From Hyphomonadaceae bacterium TMED5 (GTDB taxonomy: Bacteria; Pseudomonadota; Alphaproteobacteria; Caulobacterales; Hyphomonadaceae), in NCBI GenBank assembly GCA_002173095.1, contig NHBK01000008.1, positions 372,001-436,000 on the forward strand: 64,000 bases of DNA, written 5' to 3'. The position numbers were made by a program, and so were the translations under genes. Within the stretch, counting starts at the first letter, position 1. The number at the start of each line of letters is the position of its first letter. Positions 17,510 to 26,760 of the stretch are shown here, piece after piece. Below the pieces are notes generated by a model. It had not been told where the DNA came from. It worked only from the letters and a program-made list of their open reading frames with translations, and made no database searches.

Positions 17510-19030
17510 ATGAGTAATACAGCTGAGCAGCTAGAGCTGGACGCGCCGGAGGCGCGCGCGTCTGCCCCTGCACACCTGTATCCGCATGAGGATGGCCGCC
17601 CAAGTCTTGATGACATTCGGCCCTTGCAGAACCAGTTTGTCATCGACCGGAAAACCATTCGCGTGCTTGCTCGCGCTATCGATATTGCTGGTCTCAGCCT
17701 GCTTGCCCTGTTTTCTGTTTCAGGTCTGGGCATTCCGGTCGCCGACCTGCCGCTGGGCGTTGCCCTGCCCTATATGGCTCTGCCAGTTCTAACCGTCTGG
17801 GCGCTGAAATCAGCAGGGGCTTATCGCTTCCCCTTCACCGAAAAAATCCTCGACCATATGGCAAAAGTTGGTCTGGGCAGCAGTTTCGCGCTGGCTGGCC
17901 TGCTCTCGTTCAGCTGGCTGACAGGACTGGGTGGCAGCTTCCTCTACCTGTCAGGCACCGCCATGATTGGTGGCATCTTCCTGATGTCCGCCCATGCACA
18001 TCATGTGAGCTGGACTAAGCACCTGATCCGCAAGGGCCGCCTTTCAGAGAATGTGGTTATCGTCGGCGCGACCGATACGGCATCGCAACTGATTGAACGC
18101 AACTCCAAAGACCGCGAACTAAACATTGTCGCCATTTTCGATGACCGCCTTGGACGCGCCCCGATGGATATTAACGGCATTCCTGTCGTCGGCACGCTGG
18201 ACGATCTGCTGGCATGGGAAGACCTGCCCAATGTTGACCGCATCATCGTCACCGTCACCACCAAAGCGCAAAACCGCGTCCGACTGCTGGTCGAACGTCT
18301 GCGCTATCTGCCGAACCGCGTGGTTCTGCTGCTGGATCTGGACGATTATAACCCGGAAGGTGCAAGCCTTGCGCAAGTGGCTGAATCGCCTGCCGCCTAT
18401 GTGTCTGGCGCTCCTGAAGATGCGCGCCGCGCCTTCATCAAACGTATTTCCGACGTCGTCATTGGCGGCATGATGCTGATCGCATTTGCGCCAGTCATGG
18501 GGATCATCGCCCTGCTCATCCGCATGGACAGCCCGGGCCCGGTCTTCTTTAAGCAAAAACGCCACGGGTTTAACAATAAGGTGATCCGCGTCTGGAAGTT
18601 CCGCACCATGCGTCCGGACAGTCTGGCCGAAGAAGGTATTATTCGACAGGTCACCTCAGAGGATGATCGTGTAACCAAGATCGGTAAATTCCTGCGCCGC
18701 ACCAGCCTGGATGAACTGCCTCAGCTGATCAACATTCTGAAAGGCGAAATGTCTCTTGTTGGTCCGCGTCCACATGCCGTTGGCATGACGACGGAGGAAA
18801 CAGAAGTACATCATCTTGTCGGTGACTATGCCCACCGCCACCGTGTAAAGCCGGGCCTTACGGGCTGGGCACAAATCAATGGCTCGCGTGGTCCAGTGCA
18901 CACCGCCGAACTGGTTCGCGAGCGTGTGCGCCTCGATATGGAATATGTGAACCGGTCTTCCTTCTGGTTTGACCTTTATGTGATGCTGATGACTGCGCCA
19001 TGCCTTTTGGGAGACGGCAATGATCGATAG
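17510..19030 (+). CDS. hfsE: HfsE-type undecaprenyl-phosphate glycosyl-1-phosphate transferase
   Basis: This membrane enzyme would start holdfast repeat-unit synthesis by moving a sugar phosphate to undecaprenyl phosphate. The 506 residues show an N-terminal cytoplasmic tail, four hydrophobic segments (about 50-160), a CoA-binding-like Rossmann region (VVIVGATDTASQLIERN) and the C-terminal bacterial sugar transferase domain from about residue 307 (KRISDVVIGG, then PGPVFFKQKRHG, KFRTM, RRTSLDELPQLINILKGEMSLVGPRP). The family is WcaJ/PssY-like. The call as HfsE rests on the surrounding hfs genes. It overlaps the next gene by 11 bp. Confidence 0.88.
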   Translation: MSNTAEQLELDAPEARASAPAHLYPHEDGRPSLDDIRPLQNQFVIDRKTIRVLARAIDIAGLSLLALFSVSGLGIPVADLPLGVALPYMALPVLTVWALKSAGAYRFPFTEKILDHMAKVGLGSSFALAGLLSFSWLTGLGGSFLYLSGTAMIGGIFLMSAHAHHVSWTKHLIRKGRLSENVVIVGATDTASQLIERNSKDRELNIVAIFDDRLGRAPMDINGIPVVGTLDDLLAWEDLPNVDRIIVTVTTKAQNRVRLLVERLRYLPNRVVLLLDLDDYNPEGASLAQVAESPAAYVSGAPEDARRAFIKRISDVVIGGMMLIAFAPVMGIIALLIRMDSPGPVFFKQKRHGFNNKVIRVWKFRTMRPDSLAEEGIIRQVTSEDDRVTKIGKFLRRTSLDELPQLINILKGEMSLVGPRPHAVGMTTEETEVHHLVGDYAHRHRVKPGLTGWAQINGSRGPVHTAELVRERVRLDMEYVNRSSFWFDLYVMLMTAPCLLGDGNDR

Positions 19031-20030
19031 CCTTGAACCCCAGAACGGCCAGGTCATCTCTATCGCCAATCCTGAAGCTGAAGACGGTGAAACCATTCAC
19101 TGCAATCATCGCTGGCGACGCAGGCAACCGAGCCTGTCTGTTCTCGTACCAACCTATAAGGACAGCGCTGATCAGCTGATTGCAGCTCTGGGCGCCTGTA
19201 AGCGCGCAGAAGACATCGAAATCATTATCTATGATGACGGCAGCAATGATCCTGCGCTGAGCGTACGCCTGCGCGAGAGTTCTGAGATGTTTCCGGGCGC
19301 AGCCTGTCTCGTCACCAATTCCAGGAATTTGGGACGTGCGGCTGGTCGCAACCGACTAGAAGCCCTCGCCCGCGCGGACTGGCAGCTGTTTCTTGATGCG
19401 GACATGGTACCAGATGACGAAGATTTCCTCGTCCGGTATTTCAACCAGATTGAAGAGGATTGCACACCACGCCTGATCGTCGGTGGTTTCTCGCTGAACC
19501 TCACGCCGCATTCACGCGACACCGATCTCAATCGGGCCCAGAGCGAACATTCTGAATGCCTGCCTGCATCGGTTCGTAATGAACATCCCGGCCGCTATGT
19601 CTTCACCAGCAATGTCCTCGCACACCGCCATATTATGATGATGGTTCCGTTTGATCCGGGCTTTTCAGGCTGGGGATGGGAAGACGTAGAATGGGGTATT
19701 CGGACCGCCGATCAGTTCCCTGTCATACACATTGATAATACCGCCACCCATTTAGGGCTCGACACCACTGAAAATCTCATCCGCAAATATGAGAGTTCCG
19801 GCGAGAATTTCTGGCGTACCGTGTCACTTCACCCTGATGTCATGACGGACACCCCGCTCTATCGCATGGCGCGTCTGTTCAGCAATCTGCCGGGCCGCGG
19901 TCTGGTTCGAGAGCTGACCCGCATCATTAGCCGTTCCCCGAACTGGATAGCGCCGCGATCCGTTCGACTTCTGGCGCTCAAAACCTTCCGCGCCGCAGTC
20001 TATGGAGGCGTCAGAAATGGCCGTGCCTAA
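19020..20030 (+). CDS. GT2-family glycosyltransferase of the holdfast locus
   Basis: The 336-residue protein has a GT-A fold: LVPTYKDSADQL at the N-terminus, DDGS near IIYDDGSND, the DxD motif in FLDADM, and a Glyco_transf_7C-like acceptor segment FSGWGWEDVEWG containing the likely catalytic acid. It would add a sugar to the lipid-linked intermediate at the cytoplasmic face of the membrane. GGGAG precedes the ATG, which lies 11 bp inside hfsE, so the two are coupled. It fits the place of the extra holdfast glycosyltransferases (HfsL/HfsJ type) but I cannot say which. Confidence 0.85.
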   Translation: MIDSLEPQNGQVISIANPEAEDGETIHCNHRWRRRQPSLSVLVPTYKDSADQLIAALGACKRAEDIEIIIYDDGSNDPALSVRLRESSEMFPGAACLVTNSRNLGRAAGRNRLEALARADWQLFLDADMVPDDEDFLVRYFNQIEEDCTPRLIVGGFSLNLTPHSRDTDLNRAQSEHSECLPASVRNEHPGRYVFTSNVLAHRHIMMMVPFDPGFSGWGWEDVEWGIRTADQFPVIHIDNTATHLGLDTTENLIRKYESSGENFWRTVSLHPDVMTDTPLYRMARLFSNLPGRGLVRELTRIISRSPNWIAPRSVRLLALKTFRAAVYGGVRNGRA

Positions 20031-20793
20031 GCCCTATTTTCCGAGCCGGTCTTTGTTCGCAAAGATTGAACGCCGCCTGACGCAGTATCGGATTGCAGCT
20101 CGAGCGGAGATCAAAACGGACAAGCCCGTTCTGTCTCTAACCTTTGATGACTGTCCGATATCGGCAGCCGAAACCGGTGCCAAAATCCTCGAAGAGTACG
20201 GTGTTCAGGGCTGCTATTACATTGCCACGGGCATGATGGGCCAATTGTCTGTTCTGGGCGAGGTGACCACCGCAGACCATGTCGCACAACTCGCACTGGC
20301 GGGGCACGAAATCGGCGCGCACTCGCATACGCATCTGGACTGCGCAAAGTCCGATTGCGACGAAATCTACGCCGATATTGAGCAGAACATTCAGCAACTA
20401 CGAGAGATACTGAAAACGCAGTCCATTGAGAGCTTCGCTTTTCCGTATGGTGAAACGCGGTTCAGCGTGAAGAAGAACCTCTCAAATGTCTTCATGACCC
20501 TGCGCGGCATTCTGCCGGGTATAAATCGCGGCGTCGTAGATCGCGGTCAGCTGCGAGCTTTCGAGGTCGATAAAACCGAGGCGAGCTTCGAACGCGCCAT
20601 GGCCGCCCTGGACAGTCTCGCAGAAGAACCGGGCTGGATGCTGATCTTTACGCACGATGTTGCTGAAAATCCGAGCGATATGGGCATGCGCCCGGACCAG
20701 CTACGCGCGGTTATTGAAAAGGCACAGGCGCTGGGTATTGAAATCCTGCCGCCAACGGCTGCTGCAAAAAAGGTAGGCCTCGCACACGCATGA
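20017..20793 (+). CDS. hfsH: HfsH-type polysaccharide deacetylase
   Basis: This NodB-fold (carbohydrate esterase 4) protein should remove acetyl groups from N-acetylglucosamine in the holdfast polymer, which in Caulobacter is needed for cohesion and anchoring. Visible motifs are TFDDCP (catalytic Asp44, metal Asp45), HSHTH at 102-106 (metal His pair) and FAFPYGETRF. It has 258 residues and no signal peptide, as in Caulobacter HfsH. ATG 20017 is chosen because GGAGG lies just upstream; it overlaps the previous gene by 14 bp. Its stop overlaps the hfsG start by 4 bp. Confidence 0.88.
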   Translation: MAVPKPYFPSRSLFAKIERRLTQYRIAARAEIKTDKPVLSLTFDDCPISAAETGAKILEEYGVQGCYYIATGMMGQLSVLGEVTTADHVAQLALAGHEIGAHSHTHLDCAKSDCDEIYADIEQNIQQLREILKTQSIESFAFPYGETRFSVKKNLSNVFMTLRGILPGINRGVVDRGQLRAFEVDKTEASFERAMAALDSLAEEPGWMLIFTHDVAENPSDMGMRPDQLRAVIEKAQALGIEILPPTAAAKKVGLAHA

Positions 20794-21719
20794 CCCGCGT
20801 TCACACCTCTGTTGTTATTCCAACCGTGCGAAGACTGGACAGTCTTGCGCGCGCTATGGACAGCGTAATCGCGCAACAGGGCGTGGACCCGGCCAGTTTT
20901 GAATTGCTTGTTGTGGACAATGATCCGGCAGGTTCTGCGCGACCGGTTGTAGAGCGTTATGGCAATGCGCGCATTCCGGTGCGCTATATTCACGAGCCCA
21001 ATCCGGGCGTTGCAAATGTCCGCAACACAGCGATTGCCGCAGTAAAAGGGCAGCATGTCGCCTTTCTTGATGACGACCAGTCCGCGCCAGATGGCTGGCT
21101 GAAGTCTTTCATTGCGCTACACGAACAATACGGCCCGGCCATCACGTTCGGCCCAGTGGAAACGTCTCTGCCTGATGAAAACATCCGGCATGCCCGATAT
21201 TTCCGAAAGTTCTTTTCCAGAACCGGCCCGGAAGCCTCAGGCGTATTCGACGAGTTTTACGGTTGCGGAAACTCCTATCTGGATCTCGCGCAAATGCCGA
21301 AAGGCGAATATCTGTTTGATCCGAAGTCAAATGAAACCGGCGGCGAAGACGATATCCTCTTCTCAACCCTTGAAGCACAGGGTCATAAGTTTGGCTGGGC
21401 GGCGGATGCTTCGGTTTACGAGCATGTGCCTGAAAGCCGGCTGAAGCTGCGATATACGCTGCGCCGCACATTCGCCTATGGTCAGGGACCAACTGTTATC
21501 TGCGCGCGCAAATCGCCTCCCGATATTCCTGGAGTCATTTTCTGGAGCCTTGTTGGCCTGGCGCAGGCCGGCATTTACGGATCCATATCCGCATTGATGT
21601 TTGTCATCCGGCATGAAGACCGCGCCATCTGGTTCGATAAAACCACTCAAGGTCTGGGGAAGACCTTCTGGTTCGGACCATTCTCACAGAAATTCTACGG
21701 CGCTCATATTCGCAGCTAG
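20790..21719 (+). CDS. hfsG: HfsG-type GT2 glycosyltransferase
   Basis: The 309-residue GT2 enzyme starts TSVVIPTVRRLDSL, has VVDNDPAG (nucleotide-sugar loop), NPGVANVRNTAI, FLDDDQ (DxD) and GGEDDILF (acceptor/base motif). The C-terminal third has hydrophobic segments around IPGVIFWSLVGLAQAGIYGSISALMFVI, which suggests membrane association. Size and layout match Caulobacter HfsG, an N-acetylglucosamine transferase of holdfast synthesis. It ends the plus-strand hfsE-to-hfsG operon; its TAG overlaps the TAG of the convergent hfsC gene. Confidence 0.85.
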   Translation: MTRVHTSVVIPTVRRLDSLARAMDSVIAQQGVDPASFELLVVDNDPAGSARPVVERYGNARIPVRYIHEPNPGVANVRNTAIAAVKGQHVAFLDDDQSAPDGWLKSFIALHEQYGPAITFGPVETSLPDENIRHARYFRKFFSRTGPEASGVFDEFYGCGNSYLDLAQMPKGEYLFDPKSNETGGEDDILFSTLEAQGHKFGWAADASVYEHVPESRLKLRYTLRRTFAYGQGPTVICARKSPPDIPGVIFWSLVGLAQAGIYGSISALMFVIRHEDRAIWFDKTTQGLGKTFWFGPFSQKFYGAHIRS

Positions 21720-23050
21720 GCACCGCGTCGCTGTTGTTTGACGGGCGTATTCATGGCGTGAAGTGTCGAGCGAACCGGCATGGCAGTGCGGTGACGACGC
21801 GCCCTCTCCTTCTCTTCGCCGCGATTGCGCGCATCCAGAGACAATTTCCCTACCAGCGCCACATACGTCACCCAGGTGATGCTATTCTGCTGTAGGAACA
21901 CACTCTCCGAGATCGAAAACATCGCAAAGAGAATGAAATAGCCAAAAGCATAGAGAGACGTTGGCCTTGTTGTCATTGTGGTGACAGAGCGCACCAGATT
22001 GACCAGAAAATCAAAAATAAACAGCCCGCCGCCCAGCCAGCCAACCGCCAGCACGACTTCCAGAATACCGTTATGTGCCGTTGGAACGATCCATTCGGTT
22101 TCCAGACGTACACGATAGGCAGGCATGCTGTCCGCGCCCCAGAAAGCGCCATAGCCATATCCCAGTAATGGGCGCTCTGAAATGAGCTGAATGAGGACTT
22201 CCCAAATGTCCGTCCGGCCGGTCAGCGTCAGGTCCCGCCCGATAATGGCGACCACCGCTTCCGGCGCGACAATCAGCACCATATAGGCGGAAATCGCGAC
22301 GGTAGACATGAGCCAGAGCGAAGAGATTGTGACGAGCTTACCTTTCTGCATCCAGAGATAAGCAAGCAGAATCCCAGAGCCCAGCATCATGCCGAGAAGA
22401 GACGTTTTGGAGGTCGACATCAGGACAAGAAAAATCGTGCTCAACAGCCCAAACAGCCACCAGCGGCGATGGTCTTTATCGATCCAAACGAGAAAGCCGA
22501 AGAGGAAGCTCGCGCGGGCCATAAAGCCACCCATGGCGTTTTTCTCAAACCAAAGCCCCTGCCATGCCCCCGGGTGGATCTCATGCATCCGACCAAAAGA
22601 TGGGACCAGACCACCCGCTATCGCATTACCGATGGCAAGAATGATCCAGACGACACCGAAGAGGCGTATCATCTCTTTCCAGCTAAGTGTCGAGGCCAGG
22701 TAGAAGCCGAAAAAGGTCGTAAACAGAATAGCGATACCACGGCGCAGACTGGTGCTTGGATCGATCGACCAGAACATACTGGCCACGGCAAGAAGCGCGA
22801 GCAGAACGAGCGCAGGTGAACGCACCACCATGGCCACGAAATCGCGCCAGCGCACCACGATGGCGATGGCCGCATATCCATAAATGGGAAGCCAAAGAAA
22901 GCGTAGAAATGCGCCCCCTTCAGGGTTTTCGGGCGTCGCAAAAATCCGACTGAGCAGCGCTTCGGAAAACAACAGCATGAACAGACCAATCATGGCGAGT
23001 TCTGTGCGGCGTAGCCCGATAAAGAGTGATGTGCGGCGCGGTTCAGTCAT
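21716..23050 (-). CDS. hfsC: HfsC-type polysaccharide polymerase (Wzy/O-antigen ligase fold)
   Basis: A polytopic protein of about 444 residues with ten or more hydrophobic segments and an O-antigen ligase/Wzy_C segment around RTDIWEVLIQLISERPLLGYGYGAF, plus HNGILEVVLAVGWLGG. It would polymerise repeat units at the periplasmic face of the inner membrane. ATG 23050 is chosen; a longer reading overlaps hfsB and has no membrane-protein features. It follows hfsB after 8 bp in the order hfsA-hfsB-hfsC, as in Caulobacter. Confidence 0.87.
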   Translation of the reverse strand: MTEPRRTSLFIGLRRTELAMIGLFMLLFSEALLSRIFATPENPEGGAFLRFLWLPIYGYAAIAIVVRWRDFVAMVVRSPALVLLALLAVASMFWSIDPSTSLRRGIAILFTTFFGFYLASTLSWKEMIRLFGVVWIILAIGNAIAGGLVPSFGRMHEIHPGAWQGLWFEKNAMGGFMARASFLFGFLVWIDKDHRRWWLFGLLSTIFLVLMSTSKTSLLGMMLGSGILLAYLWMQKGKLVTISSLWLMSTVAISAYMVLIVAPEAVVAIIGRDLTLTGRTDIWEVLIQLISERPLLGYGYGAFWGADSMPAYRVRLETEWIVPTAHNGILEVVLAVGWLGGGLFIFDFLVNLVRSVTTMTTRPTSLYAFGYFILFAMFSISESVFLQQNSITWVTYVALVGKLSLDARNRGEEKERARRHRTAMPVRSTLHAMNTPVKQQRRGA

Positions 23051-23058
23051 CGCCGCAC

Positions 23059-23763
23059 CTATCCTGAAAAGCGATCCGCAAACCGCGCGTCTGATCTGAT
23101 CTGGTTGACGACCACACCCAGGCACTTTCCGCCATGGGCTTCGATTTCATCTCTCAGACCATTCAGGTCTTCAGCTTCAGTTTTATCTGCGCGCATAACG
23201 AGGACGACTGCATCGACATATCGGCACATGGCAAGACCGGCACTTGAGGTTTCGAGCGCCGGTGCATCCAGCACCGCCCAGTCGCACACATTGCGAAGGG
23301 AGTCCCAATAGGCTGCCCCCGAACGCACCTGAACGCGCTGTCCGGACTTCACATATTCCTTGCGGAACTTGGACACAAACAGATTGGTATTATCGACCCG
23401 ATGAATGCCGAGCAATTTCGCGGGAGGGCGCGTCTGGCCATTGCTTGCACGCACCTGCGGCACAAGCTGGTAAAATGGCTGAACGTTCAATGATGCATCA
23501 AGCGCCCGCCCCGGACGGCCCATGCGAGGGAATAGATTATTGTTGAACGCGTGATACTGATCATTCCCCATCAGATCGAGGTCCATCAGCCAGCAAGCCT
23601 TCGCGCACCGCCCAGAAAGCTGGACAGCCAGAGACGCCGCCACACTGGACGTTCCTTCGCCGGCGCTGGCCGCGATGACCATCACGCTACGCCCTGTGCC
23701 GCGGGATGGAATTCGCTCCACACCGCGGACAAGGTCGCCAAGTTCTGATCTCAGATCCCTCAT
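23059..23763 (-). CDS. hfsB: HfsB-type Wzc/CpsD-like ATPase with degenerate P-loop
   Basis: This 234-residue cytoplasmic protein resembles the kinase half of tyrosine autokinases that partner Wzc-type proteins. The P-loop region at 31-40 reads AASAGEGTSS, so Thr replaces the invariant Lys. A Walker A'-like DLDLMGND and an AVLDAPAL Walker B-like segment are kept. The C-terminus (RFADRFSG) has no Tyr cluster. It may bind nucleotide weakly or act as a scaffold for HfsA. It lies 9 bp after hfsA in the same operon. Confidence 0.85.
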   Translation of the reverse strand: MRDLRSELGDLVRGVERIPSRGTGRSVMVIAASAGEGTSSVAASLAVQLSGRCAKACWLMDLDLMGNDQYHAFNNNLFPRMGRPGRALDASLNVQPFYQLVPQVRASNGQTRPPAKLLGIHRVDNTNLFVSKFRKEYVKSGQRVQVRSGAAYWDSLRNVCDWAVLDAPALETSSAGLAMCRYVDAVVLVMRADKTEAEDLNGLRDEIEAHGGKCLGVVVNQIRSDARFADRFSG

Positions 23764-23772
23764 CTTATCCCC

Positions 23773-25272
23773 TTAAACCCGCCTGACGCTTGCCAGAACG
23801 GGTAGCCCCACTGTGCGCGATGCACTGCCAGCCGTTGATAATGTTGTTTTGGTGAACAACCAGATCAGCGCGAACATCAGGCCGGTAAAACCGCCAAACA
23901 CAACGCCCGCAGCCGCAACAATAAGCTTCATGCTTTTGCCTTGAGATGGCGGACGCGCAGGTTCAAGAATCTGAACGTTTTCCAGTTCCGAGCGCGATAC
24001 TTCGCGGATCAGACGCTCTTCACCTTCCCGCTCGCTGAGCAGCTGAAGCTGGCTTTCAAGAACGGTACGGTCGCGCAGTAATTCCTGATAGCGTGGTTCC
24101 AGACGCGCAAGTTCAAGCTGGCGCTGTTCCAGACGGGAGCGCTGACGCTGCAACTCTTCCAGTCGCGTCTGAAGCGCACTGGCCTCAGCTTCGAGTTCAG
24201 CGCGCTGTTGATCAAGGCTTTGAAAGACTTCATTCGGCCCGCGGCGGATAACCCCCGCGCCATCGCCTTGCGAGGAAATCAGGTTTTCAACGTTCTGGAT
24301 ACGCCGATCAATCGCCTGAACCTGCGGCGTGCCCTGACGATAGGTAGACAGAAGCGTTTCACGCTCAATCTGAAGGTCCAGCAATTGCTGCTGATAATTA
24401 GTTTCAACATAGAGATCGATCGTTGGCTCAACGAGCGCCAATTGTGAGTTCAGCGCTGAGAGGCGCCCCTGCACTTCACTGCGTTGAGCCTGAATAGAAT
24501 ACAGATTGTCCGTCACCGAACTATAGAGCGACGCCGTGGATTCTCTTTCCGTATTGAAGTCGCCAATTCGGTTCTCGATCAGAAAGGCCTCAACCGCAGA
24601 ATCGGCCTCAGTCAGTTCGCCCGCCAGAACGGATCTCTGCTGGGCCAGTGCCTCCGGATTGCCGGAGAGAAACAATTCGGTGCGATAGGCCAGATAGGTC
24701 TGAACGATTTCATTCAGCACCATTGCGGCAACCACGGGGTCTTCATGCGAGAAGCCGGTGCGGATAACCGGGTTTTTAGGCGCGGCACCCGCGCCGAAAT
24801 TTCTTTGAAACACTGTCAGGGCACGCTCATAGAGCATTGGACGGTCTTCAGGCTCTGCCTCTTGGTAGGCTTCGTGCAGTTTCGGATAGATCACATCCAT
24901 ACCGACATTCTGCAGCACGCGGTCGAAGATGACCGGGCTGTAGAGCAGCTCCACCTCGGACTCTGTGATCTCTTCCTGGCCCAGAACCGCGTTCGCACCA
25001 GAAGACCCTACAATGGGTTCGAAGACGCGCTCATTACCAATGGTGACCTGCACGCGAGATGTCGCGCGATATTCTGTCGGCATGAACATGGCGACAAGCA
25101 CAGCCAGCGCGACAATCGGCACAGCGATCGCAATCATCATCCATTTGGCCCGCCACAAAAGCAGGAAAATATCGGCAAGAGAAAGCTGCGGCCGGTTCGA
25201 ACGCCCAGACGTGTATGATCCTGATGCAGCAACGGGCGTCGTTGCGTTTGTCCATCCATCATCGGCTGGCAT
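23773..25272 (-). CDS. hfsA: HfsA-type Wzc-like polysaccharide co-polymerase
   Basis: HfsA controls chain length and couples the inner-membrane machinery to the HfsD export channel. The 499-residue protein has a Wzz domain with membrane helix 1 at about 45-65 (WMMIAIAVPIVALAVLVAMF), a long periplasmic coiled-coil region rich in Gln, Glu and Arg (about 200-410), the Pro-rich LEPARPPSQGK motif before helix 2, and helix 2 at about 435-460. It has no C-terminal kinase domain; that part is the separate hfsB product. It is divergent from hfsD. Confidence 0.9.
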   Translation of the reverse strand: MPADDGWTNATTPVAASGSYTSGRSNRPQLSLADIFLLLWRAKWMMIAIAVPIVALAVLVAMFMPTEYRATSRVQVTIGNERVFEPIVGSSGANAVLGQEEITESEVELLYSPVIFDRVLQNVGMDVIYPKLHEAYQEAEPEDRPMLYERALTVFQRNFGAGAAPKNPVIRTGFSHEDPVVAAMVLNEIVQTYLAYRTELFLSGNPEALAQQRSVLAGELTEADSAVEAFLIENRIGDFNTERESTASLYSSVTDNLYSIQAQRSEVQGRLSALNSQLALVEPTIDLYVETNYQQQLLDLQIERETLLSTYRQGTPQVQAIDRRIQNVENLISSQGDGAGVIRRGPNEVFQSLDQQRAELEAEASALQTRLEELQRQRSRLEQRQLELARLEPRYQELLRDRTVLESQLQLLSEREGEERLIREVSRSELENVQILEPARPPSQGKSMKLIVAAAGVVFGGFTGLMFALIWLFTKTTLSTAGSASRTVGLPVLASVRRV

Positions 25273-25390
25273 AGGAATCGGCCTTACAATTGATACAGTA
25301 TCTAAAGTCGAAACTCCGAAATCGACCTTAATATTTCATTGATGATTAACCCCGATGCTGCCCGTGAATTCAGAAACAAAGAGCCGGTCC

Positions 25391-26098
25391 ATGAGACGTC
25401 TTGCCCCCCTCATCCTCGGAAGCATTCTCGGGGCGTGTGCCACCAATGGCGACCCGCCGGTGACGACGAATGGCGTGGTCGGTTTTCAGCCGTATTCTCC
25501 GTCTCTTCCGAACTATCGGGTCTTTCCTGGCGATGTGCTGGATATTTCCATTTATTCCGCGCCAGAACTCTCACGGACGGTCATTGTCGGCCCGGATGGT
25601 CGCATTCAAATGCCGATGCTCGCGCCCGTCATGGTCGCCAACCGGACCATTCCTGAGATCAATCAGATACTCTACCGGGAGATGAGCGCGCGTCTCGTCG
25701 ATCCAACACTGGATGTTGTTGTGAGTGAATTTGGGCCACAGCGCATTTTTGTCGGCGGACAGGTTAACCAGCCCGGCGTCATCGAGATTGATGGTCAGAT
25801 AGATGCGCTTCAGGCCGTCATCATGGCGGGCGGCTTCAACGATTCCGCTCGCGAACGGCAGGTCATTCTGGTTCGCCGCTCCCCAGAGGGCGAAATCAGT
25901 AGTTATTCGCTGGATGTCCGCGCAGGCTGGCACAATCCGGAACTGGCCCAGCTTGGCCCACTACAGCGGTTCGACGTGATCTACGTCCCACGCTCGCGCA
26001 TTGCGCAGCACAATCTCTTCATACAGCAATATATCCGAGGGGCTTTGCCCATCGATTTCAGCCTGTATTACGACGTTCTTGGCGATAGCCGGAACTAA
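25391..26098 (+). CDS. hfsD: HfsD-type outer-membrane polysaccharide export lipoprotein (Wza family)
   Basis: The 235-residue lipoprotein has the signal MRRLAPLILGSILGAC (lipobox LGAC, Cys16), a Poly_export domain (NYRVFPGDVLDISIYSAPELSRTVIVGPDGRIQMPML) and one SLBB domain (RIFVGGQVNQPGVIEIDG). It would form the outer-membrane secretin-like pore for holdfast. It has a shorter C-terminus than Wza. ATG 25391 is chosen because it begins a clean lipoprotein signal. It reads away from hfsA across a 118-bp shared promoter region. Confidence 0.9.
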   Translation: MRRLAPLILGSILGACATNGDPPVTTNGVVGFQPYSPSLPNYRVFPGDVLDISIYSAPELSRTVIVGPDGRIQMPMLAPVMVANRTIPEINQILYREMSARLVDPTLDVVVSEFGPQRIFVGGQVNQPGVIEIDGQIDALQAVIMAGGFNDSARERQVILVRRSPEGEISSYSLDVRAGWHNPELAQLGPLQRFDVIYVPRSRIAQHNLFIQQYIRGALPIDFSLYYDVLGDSRN

Positions 26099-26170
26099 CT
26101 CCGCCAGACTTGCCGGGCGATTTAAACGCCCGGAGCATCTCAGCTCACACCGTACAGACGCGCTGATTGA

Positions 26171-26443
26171 TCAGTTTGCGAGGGAAAGCCATTCACGAGC
26201 GGCTTTCTGAGCCAGAGCGATCTCGTCGCTGCTCATATAACCCGCCAGTTCTTTTCGGGATTCCTTTGCCTCGGAATACCCGCGAAGGGCAGCGAGGTTG
26301 AACCATTTATGCGCCGTCACATAATCAACTGCGACGCCCATGCCCGTAGAATATACGAGACCCATGCGGTAAAGATCTTCCGCGTTAGACTCAGCACCCA
26401 GTTCTTCACATGGGGATTCCAGTTTGCTTTCAGCAAATGCCAT
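26171..26443 (-). CDS. Small Sel1-repeat protein
   Basis: A 90-residue protein with one clear Sel1-like (TPR-type) unit: AEDLYRMGLVYSTGMGVAVDYVTAHKWFNLAALRGY, followed by a partial helix pair. ATG 26443 (MAFAESKL) is used because the longer reading adds an Arg/Trp/Cys-rich stretch unlike the rest. There is no signal peptide. Very similar short Sel1 proteins are common in alphaproteobacteria, where their function is unknown; they probably mediate protein contacts. It converges on hfsD. Confidence 0.75.
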   Translation of the reverse strand: MAFAESKLESPCEELGAESNAEDLYRMGLVYSTGMGVAVDYVTAHKWFNLAALRGYSEAKESRKELAGYMSSDEIALAQKAAREWLSLAN

Positions 26444-26760
26444 CTGTCTTGCTCCACACCAATGATGCCGCCTCGTTCTGAGGGCCGTCACATCTTGATT
26501 TCACCCGTCAACTCGCGCTGACATGGAAAGTAAGACAAGGATAGATTTCTGGATGGTTAATCAAAATACTTTTACAGAGGGCCGAATTCATAGATTCTTT
26601 GCAAGTGAAAGACTCTGTTTATTGACCTTTATGAAGTACTAACGATTCAGTCTCGTTTTTTGCTTATCTGCATCATATTCCGTATACCTGCGACGACGCG
26701 GCAATGGAAATTTCCAGAGCTTATCGCTATCTAGCTGGCAATTCAGAAGGTAATTCGCTC
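26444..26760. other. Intergenic region, 317 bp, divergent promoters expected
   Basis: This lies between two divergent genes. Apart from an AT-rich stretch and an isolated TTGACC at 26622-26627 without a convincing -10 partner, I see no recognisable element. An in-frame ATG at 26704 could extend the downstream oxygenase by 19 residues, but the extension is not conserved in character with the family. Confidence 0.4.
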
